From an uncultured Tolumonas sp. (lineage in GTDB: Bacteria; Pseudomonadota; Gammaproteobacteria; Enterobacterales; Aeromonadaceae), in assembly GCF_963676665.1 (NCBI RefSeq), contig NZ_OY781373.1, positions 415,001-476,476 on the forward strand: 61,476 nucleotides of DNA, in the 5' to 3' direction. The translations under genes were made by a program, and so were the position numbers. The first letter of the stretch is position 1. Each line of letters opens with the position of its first letter. Shown here one piece after another: positions 49,500 to 57,692 of the stretch. The notes below the pieces were generated by a model, which worked only from the letters and a program-made list of their open reading frames with translations, searched no databases and was not told where the DNA came from.

Positions 49500-49877
49500 A
49501 TGAAATTGCTTAAACCAAATGAAATGAACAAACTCCGTTCACGACGTTTACGCAAAAAACTACGGGTAGGTGAGTTTCAAGAGTTTGGTGTAACCATTGA
49601 TCTGACCTTCAATCAAACTATTCTGGACTTCGAACAGGCCCTAGACCAATTGTTGGCTTATGTTGAAGCTCAGGGATGTGTGTTTGGCGGTGGTGGAAGC
49701 ATGACGGGTAATCAGATATCAGGGTTTATCTGTAAGTCGGAGCGTGGCACGTTAACTGAAACACAAATAACCGAGTTGAAGAGCTGGTTGCAGCAAATGC
49801 CATGGATCACCGAATTTTCAGTCTCAGGGTTTATAGATGCATGGTATTCAGATGCATCAGCGATGGATATTAAGTAG
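49500..49877 (+). CDS. YggL family (DUF469) ribosome-associated protein
   Basis: A 125-residue protein of the YggL family. It shows the N-terminal KLRSRRLRKKLRVGEFQEFG block and the C-terminal EFSVSGFIDAWYSDA block. E. coli YggL binds the 50S subunit. The start at 49500 has GGAG upstream; the second Met (codon 9) aligns with the E. coli start. It is the last gene before attR, inside the mobile element, which is unusual for what is normally a chromosomal gene. Confidence 0.85.
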   Translation: MKLLKPNEMNKLRSRRLRKKLRVGEFQEFGVTIDLTFNQTILDFEQALDQLLAYVEAQGCVFGGGGSMTGNQISGFICKSERGTLTETQITELKSWLQQMPWITEFSVSGFIDAWYSDASAMDIK

Positions 49878-49894
49878 TTCTGAGCTTTGTCTGC

Positions 49895-49916
49895 TGGTAC
49901 CAAGAACGGTACCAAT
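49895..49916. repeat. Right-end GGTACC repeats (candidate integrase arm sites)
   Basis: GGTACCAAGA and GGTACCAATG follow each other closely, about 75-95 bp inside attR. GGTACCAAGA is identical to the first left-end copy at 37071-37080. Confidence 0.6.
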
Positions 49917-49988
49917 GCTAAAGGTTAAATTGGATTGCTTTTGTATATGTGTTTGTTTTTATTTAATTTTTAATAAATTGTCAATATT

Positions 49989-50007
49989 CAAATTCAGAAC
50001 GTAGAAT
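49989..50007. repeat. attR: right 19-bp attachment repeat
   Basis: A perfect copy of caaattcagaacgtagaat. The bases after it read TAAA, restoring the original GAA-TAA end of yicC on excision. Confidence 0.9.
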
Positions 50008-50021
50008 AAATTCAGATATTC

Positions 50022-50069
50022 ATGGTTCGTCAGTCATTGCAGTTGTTTTTGCAATGACTGGCGAACCAT
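50022..50069. terminator. Original terminator of yicC, now outside attR
   Basis: A long stem (about 20 bp with one G-U pair) from ATGGTTCG-CAGTCATTGCA to its complement, with a short T-rich loop. It lies right after the displaced native yicC end and before the convergent hydrolase gene. No strong T-run follows, so it may act in both directions. Confidence 0.6.
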
Positions 50070-50108
50070 TGATGTTATGCGTTTACGGATTGCAGCATGT
50101 TCAGTTTG

Positions 50109-51002
50109 CTAGCAGTGTTTTGCCAGAAATGCGGCCACGGTTTCCATGCATAATTCACGCTCTTCTACGTGCGGCATGTGGCTTGATTCTTCAAAGATAA
50201 CCCACTCATTATCAGGAATATGGTCAGCAAACGGCTGTACCACTTCCGGTGCGGCTTCATCGTAGCGACCAGAGATCAGCAGTGTCGGAACAGAAATCGC
50301 AGGCAGCCGATCAATGATGCTCCAGTCTTTCATTGACCCAATCACATGAAACTCCGTCGGGCCATTCATCGCATGGTAAACGGTCGGGTCAATATCCATC
50401 GCATCAAACGTGCGTTTCACCTCATCCGGCCACGGATCAAGACGGCAGACATGACGTTGGTAAAACACTTGGCTGGCGGCTCGATAGTCGTCGCTGGTTA
50501 GTGTACCCGCAGCTTCGTGTATCAGCAGACACTCCTGAACTTCCGGCGGCAGTTCTGCACGCAGACGGGCTGCAGCTTGTAGCCAGAGCGCCATAGAAGC
50601 GGGGGAATTGGCAATCACAATGGCTTTGAGCCCGGCGGGACGTGTCACGGCATGTTCTGCTGTAAGCATGCCACCCCATGATTGGCCCAGCAGTGCGTAG
50701 TTTTCTGCAATGCCCAGATGCTGTAACAGGTTATTCAGCTCATCAAGAAACAGTGAAACTTGCCAGAAATTAGCTGGTTTATCAGGTAGATGAGTGGAGC
50801 GTCCGTTACCTAGTTGGTCATAGTGGATAACCGCCCGGCCACTTTTGGCGATGTCGCGGAACGCATCGACGTAATCATGTGTACAACCGGGCCCGCCGTG
50901 AGCGACGACCAGTGGTGTCTGACCGTTACGCAGGTCGCCACAAATACGATACCAGGTTTTGTAATCCCTGAATGGGGCATAACCGTCATGAATGGTGTAC
51001 AT
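50109..51002 (-). CDS. Proline iminopeptidase-family hydrolase (Pip/PipA-like)
   Basis: An alpha/beta hydrolase of 297 aa of the S33 prolyl aminopeptidase / L-amino-acid amidase group. Signatures are HGGPG (35-39, oxyanion region), the nucleophile S108 in GQSWGG, the acid in SGRYDEAAP and the histidine in SSHMPH. The ATG at 51002 has an AGGA ribosome site. It lies downstream of a LuxR solo and near a peptide ABC importer, the arrangement of pip genes controlled by PAB LuxR solos. It may cleave peptides or amides brought in by that importer, or trim the signal. Confidence 0.86.
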   Translation of the reverse strand: MYTIHDGYAPFRDYKTWYRICGDLRNGQTPLVVAHGGPGCTHDYVDAFRDIAKSGRAVIHYDQLGNGRSTHLPDKPANFWQVSLFLDELNNLLQHLGIAENYALLGQSWGGMLTAEHAVTRPAGLKAIVIANSPASMALWLQAAARLRAELPPEVQECLLIHEAAGTLTSDDYRAASQVFYQRHVCRLDPWPDEVKRTFDAMDIDPTVYHAMNGPTEFHVIGSMKDWSIIDRLPAISVPTLLISGRYDEAAPEVVQPFADHIPDNEWVIFEESSHMPHVEERELCMETVAAFLAKHC

Positions 51003-51082
51003 AATGTATTTCCTGTTGCCTGAAGATAACAACAAGGTAAAACAGCATGCACCGTCCGAAAAGCTAGCAAAATAGATAGATT

Positions 51083-51835
51083 TTAACTGTCGAGTAACCG
51101 GTAGTGCATCGCTCTGACGACGGCCTGAACCCGGTTACTGGCACCGAGTTTATGCGTGGCTGTATTCAGGTGCAGGCTAACGGTGGCCACTGAGCGGTGC
51201 AGCTTGCGGGCGATCTCTTTGGCTGTTAACCCTTCAGCTGACCAGGCGAGACATTCGCGTTCACGTTTACTTAAGTGCACATGCTGGCAGGTCAGAGTCT
51301 CTTTATCAAAGAGCGGGAATACCGATTCGTGGAAGGCATGAGCAATAAAACTCAGCTCCGCCAGTGTTTCATTCAACGTCAGCTCTTGTTGTGAACAGGA
51401 AGTGATCCCGGTGATGGTGCCAAAACCGCCATTAGGTAGATGCAGTGGCACGGTGACACCGCAGGACATGCGGTGATCTCGCATGTAGTTTTGCACCGGC
51501 TGGTGCTGCTCCGCTAATACCGCGCGCAGCGCTGTTTTCTCCGGGCGCTGATAAGACCATACAAAGGGGGCACAGGTCTTCAGGGCATAAATCTGCACCG
51601 GGTCGGCCTGATAATAGCCCTGTTCACACCATAACGAATGCATATCATCCGGGACATTACTCATGTGTAACAGTGACGGCGTGATCAGTTCACCTTCCAG
51701 AGAACAAGGCACTGGGGTGTAGTCATAGATCATGGCATCAAATCCCAATCTCGAGGTTTGCTGATACAGTTCAGCGAAAGCCTGACTAAGGGTATCTGAT
51801 CGGGGAGTGGTGCCTGGATTTATTCTGATACTCAT
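51083..51835 (-). CDS. LuxR solo of the plant-associated (OryR/PipR) type
   Basis: A 250-residue regulator with an autoinducer-binding domain (about 25-165) and a C-terminal LuxR HTH ([25 protein letters not shown], 185-245). The invariant D78, P79, W93 and G126 are kept. The positions of TraR W57 and Y61 are M65 and W69, the substitution pair of PAB LuxR solos that sense plant compounds or peptides rather than acyl-homoserine lactones. There is no luxI nearby. The ATG at 51835 has GGAGAG upstream. It is co-oriented with pip and divergent from the peptide transporter. Confidence 0.87.
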   Translation of the reverse strand: MSIRINPGTTPRSDTLSQAFAELYQQTSRLGFDAMIYDYTPVPCSLEGELITPSLLHMSNVPDDMHSLWCEQGYYQADPVQIYALKTCAPFVWSYQRPEKTALRAVLAEQHQPVQNYMRDHRMSCGVTVPLHLPNGGFGTITGITSCSQQELTLNETLAELSFIAHAFHESVFPLFDKETLTCQHVHLSKRERECLAWSAEGLTAKEIARKLHRSVATVSLHLNTATHKLGASNRVQAVVRAMHYRLLDS

Positions 51836-52334
51836 GATGACTCTCCAAAAACGCATCGTACGCCACGGCTCAGAAACGAGCAGTGTGAAGCTGTATAGCA
51901 TCATGCAATTCAGGTGCCACGCGACAAGTCATGTTTTGGGCTGAAAACTAGCATTTTTACTAATATCTGCCGATGAAGAGCATAAGTAGGATGATCATAA
52001 GCTTCAGGTTGTTATGACGGTTTGTCTGTCTGCGAAAGGATTTATGAAGCTTGAGTCCGGTTTGATAGGCAATGCTTTCCCCGCGTCGATGAGCGTCAAT
52101 GTCGGGGTGATGAACGTAGGAATGCTGACATTTGGTCACATTACTGGAAAGAAAAATGCTTGCGTGTTCACTTCTGGGGCGATTGTCTGGTTATAGCCAT
52201 TCGATTGCACCGCAAAGGATCGCTGCCGTGACGGGCTGCGCTGAAAATGACACACATGCAAGTGCGAGCTACACAATCGGTTGTTACAGCCCAGTTATCT
52301 GTTTTTATCGTCAGCGAGCTTCGAAGGAGTGAAT
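51836..52334. promoter_or_regulatory. Divergent control region between the LuxR solo and the peptide ABC operon
   Basis: No certain gene is seen in these 499 bp. The motif GAAAACTAGCATTTTTAC at 51943-51960 resembles GAAAAGCTAGCAAAATAG at 51058-51075 upstream of pip, so both could bind the LuxR protein. A 50-codon frame from ATG 52044 has a fair ribosome site (AAAGGA) but unremarkable composition. Confidence 0.4.
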
Positions 52335-53273
52335 ATGCATCGCTACCGTTTTTTACTGTTCCGGCCATTGCAGCTGCTACCGGTACTGTTTGGTATCAGT
52401 ATATTGACCTTTGTGATGGTGCGGAGCATTCCCGGTGATCCGGCCCGCATTTTACTTGGCGTGCGTAGTACACCTGCTGCGTTGGCGCGGGTACGGGCTC
52501 AGTTTGGTCTCGATCAGCCACTGTGGCTGCAATATTTCTATTTCCTACGCAATCTGCTGAACGGTGAACTGGGGAAATCGATTGTCTATCGAGTCGATAC
52601 GCTGAAGCTGATTTTTTCCCGTATGGAGCCGACGGTGTGGCTTATCGGCGGTAGTGTCTTGCTGGCGATTCTGTTAACTGTGCCACTGGCGGCCATTGCG
52701 GCTAGGCAACAAGGTCGGTTTGCCGATCAAGTGATCCGGTTGTTGTCTACCGCTGGTCTGGGCTTCCCCGCATTCTGGCTGGGGATCATGATGATTTTGC
52801 TGTTCAGCATCACCCTCGGCTGGTTTCCGGTGTCAGGTTACGGCAGTGACTGGCTTGAACAGTTGCACCACATGGTGTTGCCTTGTCTGACTGTGGCACT
52901 GGCTCTGGCCGCCGTGCTGACCCGTAATCTGCGCGCCAGTCTGCTCATGGAAATGCGTAGCGACTATGTCACTGCTGCCAGGGCCCGAGGGCAGCCGATC
53001 TCCCGTATCTTCTGGCGCCATGTTATGCCTAATTCACTGGTTCCGACCATCAACTTACTGGCGGTCAATATTGGCTGGCTCATCGGCAGTACGGTGGTTA
53101 TTGAAAGTGTCTTTGCACTGCCAGGAATGGGTCAGTTGCTGGTTAAGGCCATTTTCAGTCGTGACTACATGGTCGTACAGGGCGTCGTGCTGGTGTTCTC
53201 ACTGGCCACTGTACTGGTTAATTTACTGGCTGATCTGATCACCGTCACGCTCGATCCGAGGGTAAAACTATGA
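52335..53273 (+). CDS. Peptide ABC transporter permease (DppB-like)
   Basis: Inner-membrane permease of 312 aa of the oligopeptide type, with about six segments. It shows N-terminal GISILTFVMVRSIPGDPA and the EAA-loop region RGQPISRIFWRHVMPNSLVPTINLL. The ATG at 52335 has AAGGAG upstream. It is the first of five overlapping genes (permease, permease, ATPase, ATPase, binding protein) that together make a complete di-/oligopeptide or nickel-type importer. Confidence 0.9.
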   Translation: MHRYRFLLFRPLQLLPVLFGISILTFVMVRSIPGDPARILLGVRSTPAALARVRAQFGLDQPLWLQYFYFLRNLLNGELGKSIVYRVDTLKLIFSRMEPTVWLIGGSVLLAILLTVPLAAIAARQQGRFADQVIRLLSTAGLGFPAFWLGIMMILLFSITLGWFPVSGYGSDWLEQLHHMVLPCLTVALALAAVLTRNLRASLLMEMRSDYVTAARARGQPISRIFWRHVMPNSLVPTINLLAVNIGWLIGSTVVIESVFALPGMGQLLVKAIFSRDYMVVQGVVLVFSLATVLVNLLADLITVTLDPRVKL

Positions 53274-54115
53274 ATTTTATCGGTGTATTACAGCAGGCTC
53301 ATCGTCGCTGGTTGCCACGTCAGAGCACATTAACCTTTGGTGCTGCCATTATTCTGCTGTGGTTACTGCTGGCAATATTGGCACCATGGATTGCCCCTTT
53401 TGATCCGACAAAACTGGATCAGACGGCCAGCTTGTTGCCTCCCGGTGCCGGTCATCTGTTTGGTACCGATAATTTCGGGCGTGACATTCTGTCCCGGGTC
53501 TTGTGGGGGGCTCGTATCGATCTGCAGATCTGTCTGATTGGCGTGATCTTTCCTTTTATGCTGGGAACCACGTTGGGCGCATTTTCCGGCTATATCGGCG
53601 GTGCAGTTGATGCCGTACTGATGCGCTGTATCGATATCGTTCTGGCATTCCCATTTCTGGTGCTGATGCTGGAGATTATTGCCATTCTCGGCCCTGGTTT
53701 GATGAGCTTTTATATTGCCATGGCAATGGTCGGTTGGGTCTCTTATGCCCGTCTGGTACGTGCGCAGGTGCTGACACTGAAGCATCAGGATTTCATTCTC
53801 GCCGCCCGCAGTCTCGGTTATAGCCACGCCCGCATACTGTTTGTTCATCTGCTGCCCAATGCATTGACCAGTGCACTGGTGTTCTCGATGTCTGACTGTG
53901 TCTTAGTTTTGTTAAGTGGTGCTGCCGTCAGTTACCTCGGTCTTGGTGTTCAACCGCCAACCGCGGAGTGGGGCGTCATGGTGGCAGAAGGACAAAGTTT
54001 CATTACGACCGCATGGTGGATCACTGCGCTGCCGGGATTGTCTATCGTCGTACTGGCGATGGGGTTCAGTCTGCTGGCTGATGGCTTGGGTGACAAACTG
54101 GGAGAACGCACATGA
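53270..54115 (+). CDS. Peptide ABC transporter permease (DppC-like)
   Basis: The second permease, 281 aa, about six segments. It shows the characteristic HLFGTDNFGRDILSRVLWGARIDL motif and EAA loop AARSLGYSHARILFVHLLPN. It overlaps the previous stop by four bases (ATGA) and the next start by four, so the operon is tightly coupled. Confidence 0.92.
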   Translation: MNFIGVLQQAHRRWLPRQSTLTFGAAIILLWLLLAILAPWIAPFDPTKLDQTASLLPPGAGHLFGTDNFGRDILSRVLWGARIDLQICLIGVIFPFMLGTTLGAFSGYIGGAVDAVLMRCIDIVLAFPFLVLMLEIIAILGPGLMSFYIAMAMVGWVSYARLVRAQVLTLKHQDFILAARSLGYSHARILFVHLLPNALTSALVFSMSDCVLVLLSGAAVSYLGLGVQPPTAEWGVMVAEGQSFITTAWWITALPGLSIVVLAMGFSLLADGLGDKLGERT

Positions 54116-55101
54116 CGTTGCTGAATGTATCTCAACTTAGCGTAGTGAACCGTCAGGGCATTGCGTTGGTCGATGATGTCTCTTTCCGTCTGGATGCAGG
54201 TGAAATGCTGGGGCTGGTGGGCGAGAGTGGATCGGGGAAGACGCTGACCTGCCGCGCCCTGATGCGCCTGCTGCCCAATGAAGCGTTGCGTATTGCGGGT
54301 GGTTCTGTGCAGTTACAAGGTCAGGATATTCTGGATCTGAATGAACGTCAGATGGAGAAAATCCGTGGCCGGGAGATTGGCATGATTTTCCAGAATCCGT
54401 CCAGCCATCTGAATCCGGTGATGACGATTGGAGAGCAGATTGCGGAGAGCCGTCGCTGGCATTTCGGTGTCAGCCGGCGTGAAGCGACAGCGGACGCCGT
54501 ACGGCTGTTGCGTCAGGTCGGTATTCCTGACCCAGCCCGTCGTGTGAACAACTACCCGCATGAGTTTTCAGGTGGAATGCGTCAGCGTGCCATGATTGCT
54601 GTGGCGTTGGCGGCAGAACCGAAAGTCCTGATTGCCGATGAACCTACCACCGCACTGGATGTCACGGTGCAGTTGCAGATCCTGCGGTTACTGATGGAGT
54701 TGCGCGACACACTTGGTGTTGCGATTGTGATGATCACGCATGACCTGGGCGTCGTGGCGCAAACCTGTGATCGCATTGCGGTCATGTATGGTGGTCGCCT
54801 GTGTGAAATCGGTGAAAAGAGAACCGTGTTGGCCCGGGCGTTACATCCATATACCCAAGGGTTGATTGATTGCCAGCCGGTTAGCGAAGGCGGGCAGGGA
54901 CGATTGTTAACCATTGATGGTCAGCCACCAGTTGCCGAGCGCTTTCCAACCGGCTGTCGTTTTCATCCTCGTTGCCGGTTTGCAACCTCCGCGTGTGAAG
55001 TGCGGCAACCCAGCATGCAGGAAGCTATAGCCGAGCAGACACATTTTGCGGCCTGTCATCATCCATTAGGCAATCTGCGGGCACAGGAGGTGCTATGTTG
55101 A
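54112..55101 (+). CDS. Peptide ABC transporter ATP-binding protein (DppD-like)
   Basis: A 329-residue ATPase with Walker A GESGSGKT, signature FSGGMRQRAMIAVAL, Walker B VLIADEPTTALD and the switch histidine MITHDLG. The C-terminal oligopeptide/dipeptide extension has FPTGCRFHPRCRFATSAC, whose cysteines in homologues hold an iron-sulfur cluster. It pairs with the next ATPase. Confidence 0.93.
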   Translation: MTLLNVSQLSVVNRQGIALVDDVSFRLDAGEMLGLVGESGSGKTLTCRALMRLLPNEALRIAGGSVQLQGQDILDLNERQMEKIRGREIGMIFQNPSSHLNPVMTIGEQIAESRRWHFGVSRREATADAVRLLRQVGIPDPARRVNNYPHEFSGGMRQRAMIAVALAAEPKVLIADEPTTALDVTVQLQILRLLMELRDTLGVAIVMITHDLGVVAQTCDRIAVMYGGRLCEIGEKRTVLARALHPYTQGLIDCQPVSEGGQGRLLTIDGQPPVAERFPTGCRFHPRCRFATSACEVRQPSMQEAIAEQTHFAACHHPLGNLRAQEVLC

Positions 55102-56129
55102 ACTCGAATTGGCCATTGCTGGAAGTGGATGAACTGTCTGTTTGTTTTCCTGTTGCGGGTCAACTGTTTGGTAAAAAACGTCAGTTGCATGCTGTGAGCG
55201 ATGTCAGCCTGCAACTGCGGGCCGGTGAAACACTGGGGCTGGTGGGGGAATCGGGCAGCGGGAAAAGCACGCTCGGACGAGCGATCCTGCAACTGGAAAA
55301 GGCGACCAGCGGTCAGATCCGTTTCGATGGACATCCGATCACCAATGGTTTGCGCAGTGATATTGCGCGGTTGCGTCAGCAGACAGCGATGATATTTCAA
55401 GATCCGTTTGCTTCGCTTAATCCACGACAAACCATTGGTGAAAGTATCGCGGAAGTGCTGCGGGTTCACCGTAAAGTAGCGAAAGAGCGCATTCCGGCCC
55501 GCGTTGATGAATTGCTGACCGAGGTTGGTTTACGTCCTGAGCATGGCCTGCGCCGGCCTCATGCTCTGAGCGGCGGGCAGTGTCAGCGAGCTGGTATTGC
55601 CCGGGCACTGGCGATAGAGCCCCGCCTGATTGTCGCTGATGAGTGTGTTGCTGCACTGGATGTCTCCATTCAAGGGCAGATCATCAATCTGCTGATGTCC
55701 CTGCGCGAAAAAATGGGGCTGACTATTCTGTTTATTGCCCATGATCTGGCCATTGTCCGCCGTTTGTGCGATCGCGTGGCTGTGATGTATCTCGGCCGTA
55801 TTGTAGAAGAAGGTTCGGTTGAAGCTGTTTTCAGTCAACCTCAACACCCGTATACCGCCGCATTAATTGCGGCAATTCCTGAAATCGATCCTGACCAGAT
55901 ATTGCCGGAAAACGCATTGAATGGGGAGCCCCCAAGCCCTGTTGCACTGCCTTCCGGTTGTCCGTTTCACCCCCGCTGTCCGGTTGCGCAAACGCAGTGC
56001 CGTAGTGGGAATGTTCCTGAAACCCGGCATATTGCCGATCATACCTACGCCTGTGTGCTTAATCGCAAGGATGGCGAAAGTGTTAATTCGTTAACTGAGG
56101 AGTTATGGAATGAAGCAAAAAACATATAG
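55095..56129 (+). CDS. Peptide ABC transporter ATP-binding protein (DppF-like)
   Basis: A 344-residue partner ATPase with Walker A GESGSGKST and Walker B LIVADECVAALD, plus the C-terminal CPFHPRCPVAQTQC cysteine segment. The signature reads ALSGGQCQRAGIARAL, where the usual Arg after Gln is Cys. The Walker B continuation ECVAALD (EPVSALD in most) also deviates. It starts inside the end of the previous gene and overlaps the binding-protein gene by 20 bases. Confidence 0.92.
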   Translation: MLNSNWPLLEVDELSVCFPVAGQLFGKKRQLHAVSDVSLQLRAGETLGLVGESGSGKSTLGRAILQLEKATSGQIRFDGHPITNGLRSDIARLRQQTAMIFQDPFASLNPRQTIGESIAEVLRVHRKVAKERIPARVDELLTEVGLRPEHGLRRPHALSGGQCQRAGIARALAIEPRLIVADECVAALDVSIQGQIINLLMSLREKMGLTILFIAHDLAIVRRLCDRVAVMYLGRIVEEGSVEAVFSQPQHPYTAALIAAIPEIDPDQILPENALNGEPPSPVALPSGCPFHPRCPVAQTQCRSGNVPETRHIADHTYACVLNRKDGESVNSLTEELWNEAKNI

Positions 56130-57624
56130 AACAGCAGTCAGTGGTTTGCTGTTAGCATTATGTCTGGCCAGTGAAGCAGCACAAGCTTCGGGTGTGTTGA
56201 GTATTGGCCGCCGGGACGACAGCACGACATTTGATCCCATCAAATCGGCACAGAATGCCGATAACTGGGTATTCTCGAATGTTTTTGATCCACTGATCCG
56301 TGTGGATAAAACCGGCACCAAACTGGAGCCTGGTCTGGCAGAGAGCTGGACTATATCAAACGATGGCAAAACTTACACCTTGAAGATCCGTGATACGAAA
56401 TTCTCTGACGGCACACCAGTCACCGCCAGCGATGCAGCGTTCAGTTTATTGCGTATCCGTGATAATGCCGGCTCACTGTGGCGTGACTCCTACAGCATTA
56501 TCGCCAATGCAGAAGCGAAAGATCCGCATACGCTCGTTATTACATTGAAATCACCATCTGCACCATTCCTGTCACAACTGGCACTGCCTAATGCATCAGT
56601 TATTTCAGAAAAAGCTGTAAAAACGGAAGGTGAAGATGAGTTTGCTGAAAAACCGATTGGTTCTGGTGCGTTCCGTGTTAAAGAGTGGGTGCGCGGGGAA
56701 AAAATCACACTCGTTAAAAATCCCTATTTCTGGCAGGCCGATAGAGTCAAACTGGATGGCGTAGACTGGTTTACGATCCCAGATGACAATACACGCATGC
56801 TGAAAGTGCAGGCCGGAGAGCTGGATGCGGCGTTGAATGTACCATTTTCCCGCATTTCATCATTGCAGAAAGATACTGATCTCACTGTGGAACTGAACCC
56901 GTCGACACGTGAAGACCATCTGCTGATCAACCATTCACACGGCGCACTGGGTAAAGTTGAAGTGCGTCAGGCGCTGGATTTCGCTATTGATAAAGATGCG
57001 ATCGTAAAAACTGTAACCTTTGGTTATGGTCAGGTAGCTAACTCTTATATTCCAACCGGCGCTTTGTTTCATTATGCCGATAATCTGCGTCGTTCTTACG
57101 ATCCGGAAAAAGCCCGGAAAATGCTGGCTGACGCCGGCGCTTCTGATTTAACGCTGAAATATATTGTGAATGCCGGTGATGAAGCGGATGAACAGATCGC
57201 CGTTTTACTGCAGCAACAACTGTCTAAAGCGGGTGTGAAGCTTGATCTACAGAAGGTCGATCCGAGTCAGAGCTGGGATATGTTAGTGTCGGGTGATTAC
57301 GATATCTCTGTAATGTACTGGACCAATGACATTCTCGACCCTGATCAAAAAACCACTTTCACATTAGGTCACGATGCCAATCAGAACTACATGACGCGCT
57401 ATCATAACGATAAGGTCAAAGCGTTAGTGAGTGCTGCCCGTGTTGAAATGGACCCCAAAAAACGTGAGCAGATGTATATTGATTTGCAGAAGATGGCCAA
57501 AGCCGACGTGAACTGGATCGATCTGTATTACAGCCCGTACCGCAACGTTAGCCGTAAAAACATCAAAGATTTTTATCAAAATCCATTAGGTCGCTTCTTC
57601 CTCGAAGATACGGTAAAAGAGTAA
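56110..57624 (+). CDS. Periplasmic peptide-binding protein, SBP_bac_5 family
   Basis: A 504-residue family 5 binding protein with a signal peptide (cut near AAQASG). Characteristic segments are NVFDPLIRVDKTGTKLEPGLAESW and SDGTPVTASDAAFSL. It supplies ligand to the two permeases. The start has GAGGAG ten bases upstream, inside dppF-like. The ligand is unknown; the pip/LuxR context suggests a plant-derived peptide or amide, as for PipR systems. Confidence 0.92.
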   Translation: MKQKTYRTAVSGLLLALCLASEAAQASGVLSIGRRDDSTTFDPIKSAQNADNWVFSNVFDPLIRVDKTGTKLEPGLAESWTISNDGKTYTLKIRDTKFSDGTPVTASDAAFSLLRIRDNAGSLWRDSYSIIANAEAKDPHTLVITLKSPSAPFLSQLALPNASVISEKAVKTEGEDEFAEKPIGSGAFRVKEWVRGEKITLVKNPYFWQADRVKLDGVDWFTIPDDNTRMLKVQAGELDAALNVPFSRISSLQKDTDLTVELNPSTREDHLLINHSHGALGKVEVRQALDFAIDKDAIVKTVTFGYGQVANSYIPTGALFHYADNLRRSYDPEKARKMLADAGASDLTLKYIVNAGDEADEQIAVLLQQQLSKAGVKLDLQKVDPSQSWDMLVSGDYDISVMYWTNDILDPDQKTTFTLGHDANQNYMTRYHNDKVKALVSAARVEMDPKKREQMYIDLQKMAKADVNWIDLYYSPYRNVSRKNIKDFYQNPLGRFFLEDTVKE

Positions 57625-57641
57625 CGACGAAAGTCGTAATG

Positions 57642-57669
57642 AAGAACAGCCCTGAGCGGGCTGTTCTTT
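57642..57669. terminator. Terminator after the peptide ABC operon
   Basis: AAGAACAGCCC/GGGCTGTTCTT with a 5-base loop and a following T; it serves both convergent genes. Confidence 0.8.
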
Positions 57670-57692
57670 GGTATGGGTGTTGGAAATAAACG

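Larger units (their letters stand above)
36942..50007. mobile_element. Integrative genomic island in the 3' end of yicC
   Basis: A 13-kb element bounded by perfect 19-bp direct repeats. A P4-type integrase lies next to the left end, and GGTACC-containing repeats lie just inside both ends. It interrupts an otherwise conserved chromosomal region. Contents: integrase, unknown gene, two AlpA-like regulators, Gp2/YagK-like protein, triple-repeat protein, and a type I restriction-modification system with an embedded Abi_2 gene, then a yggL-like gene. No conjugation genes are present, so transfer would need a helper. The 3' end of yicC is a known target of mobilizable islands carried by SXT/R391-type elements. 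Confidence 0.92.
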
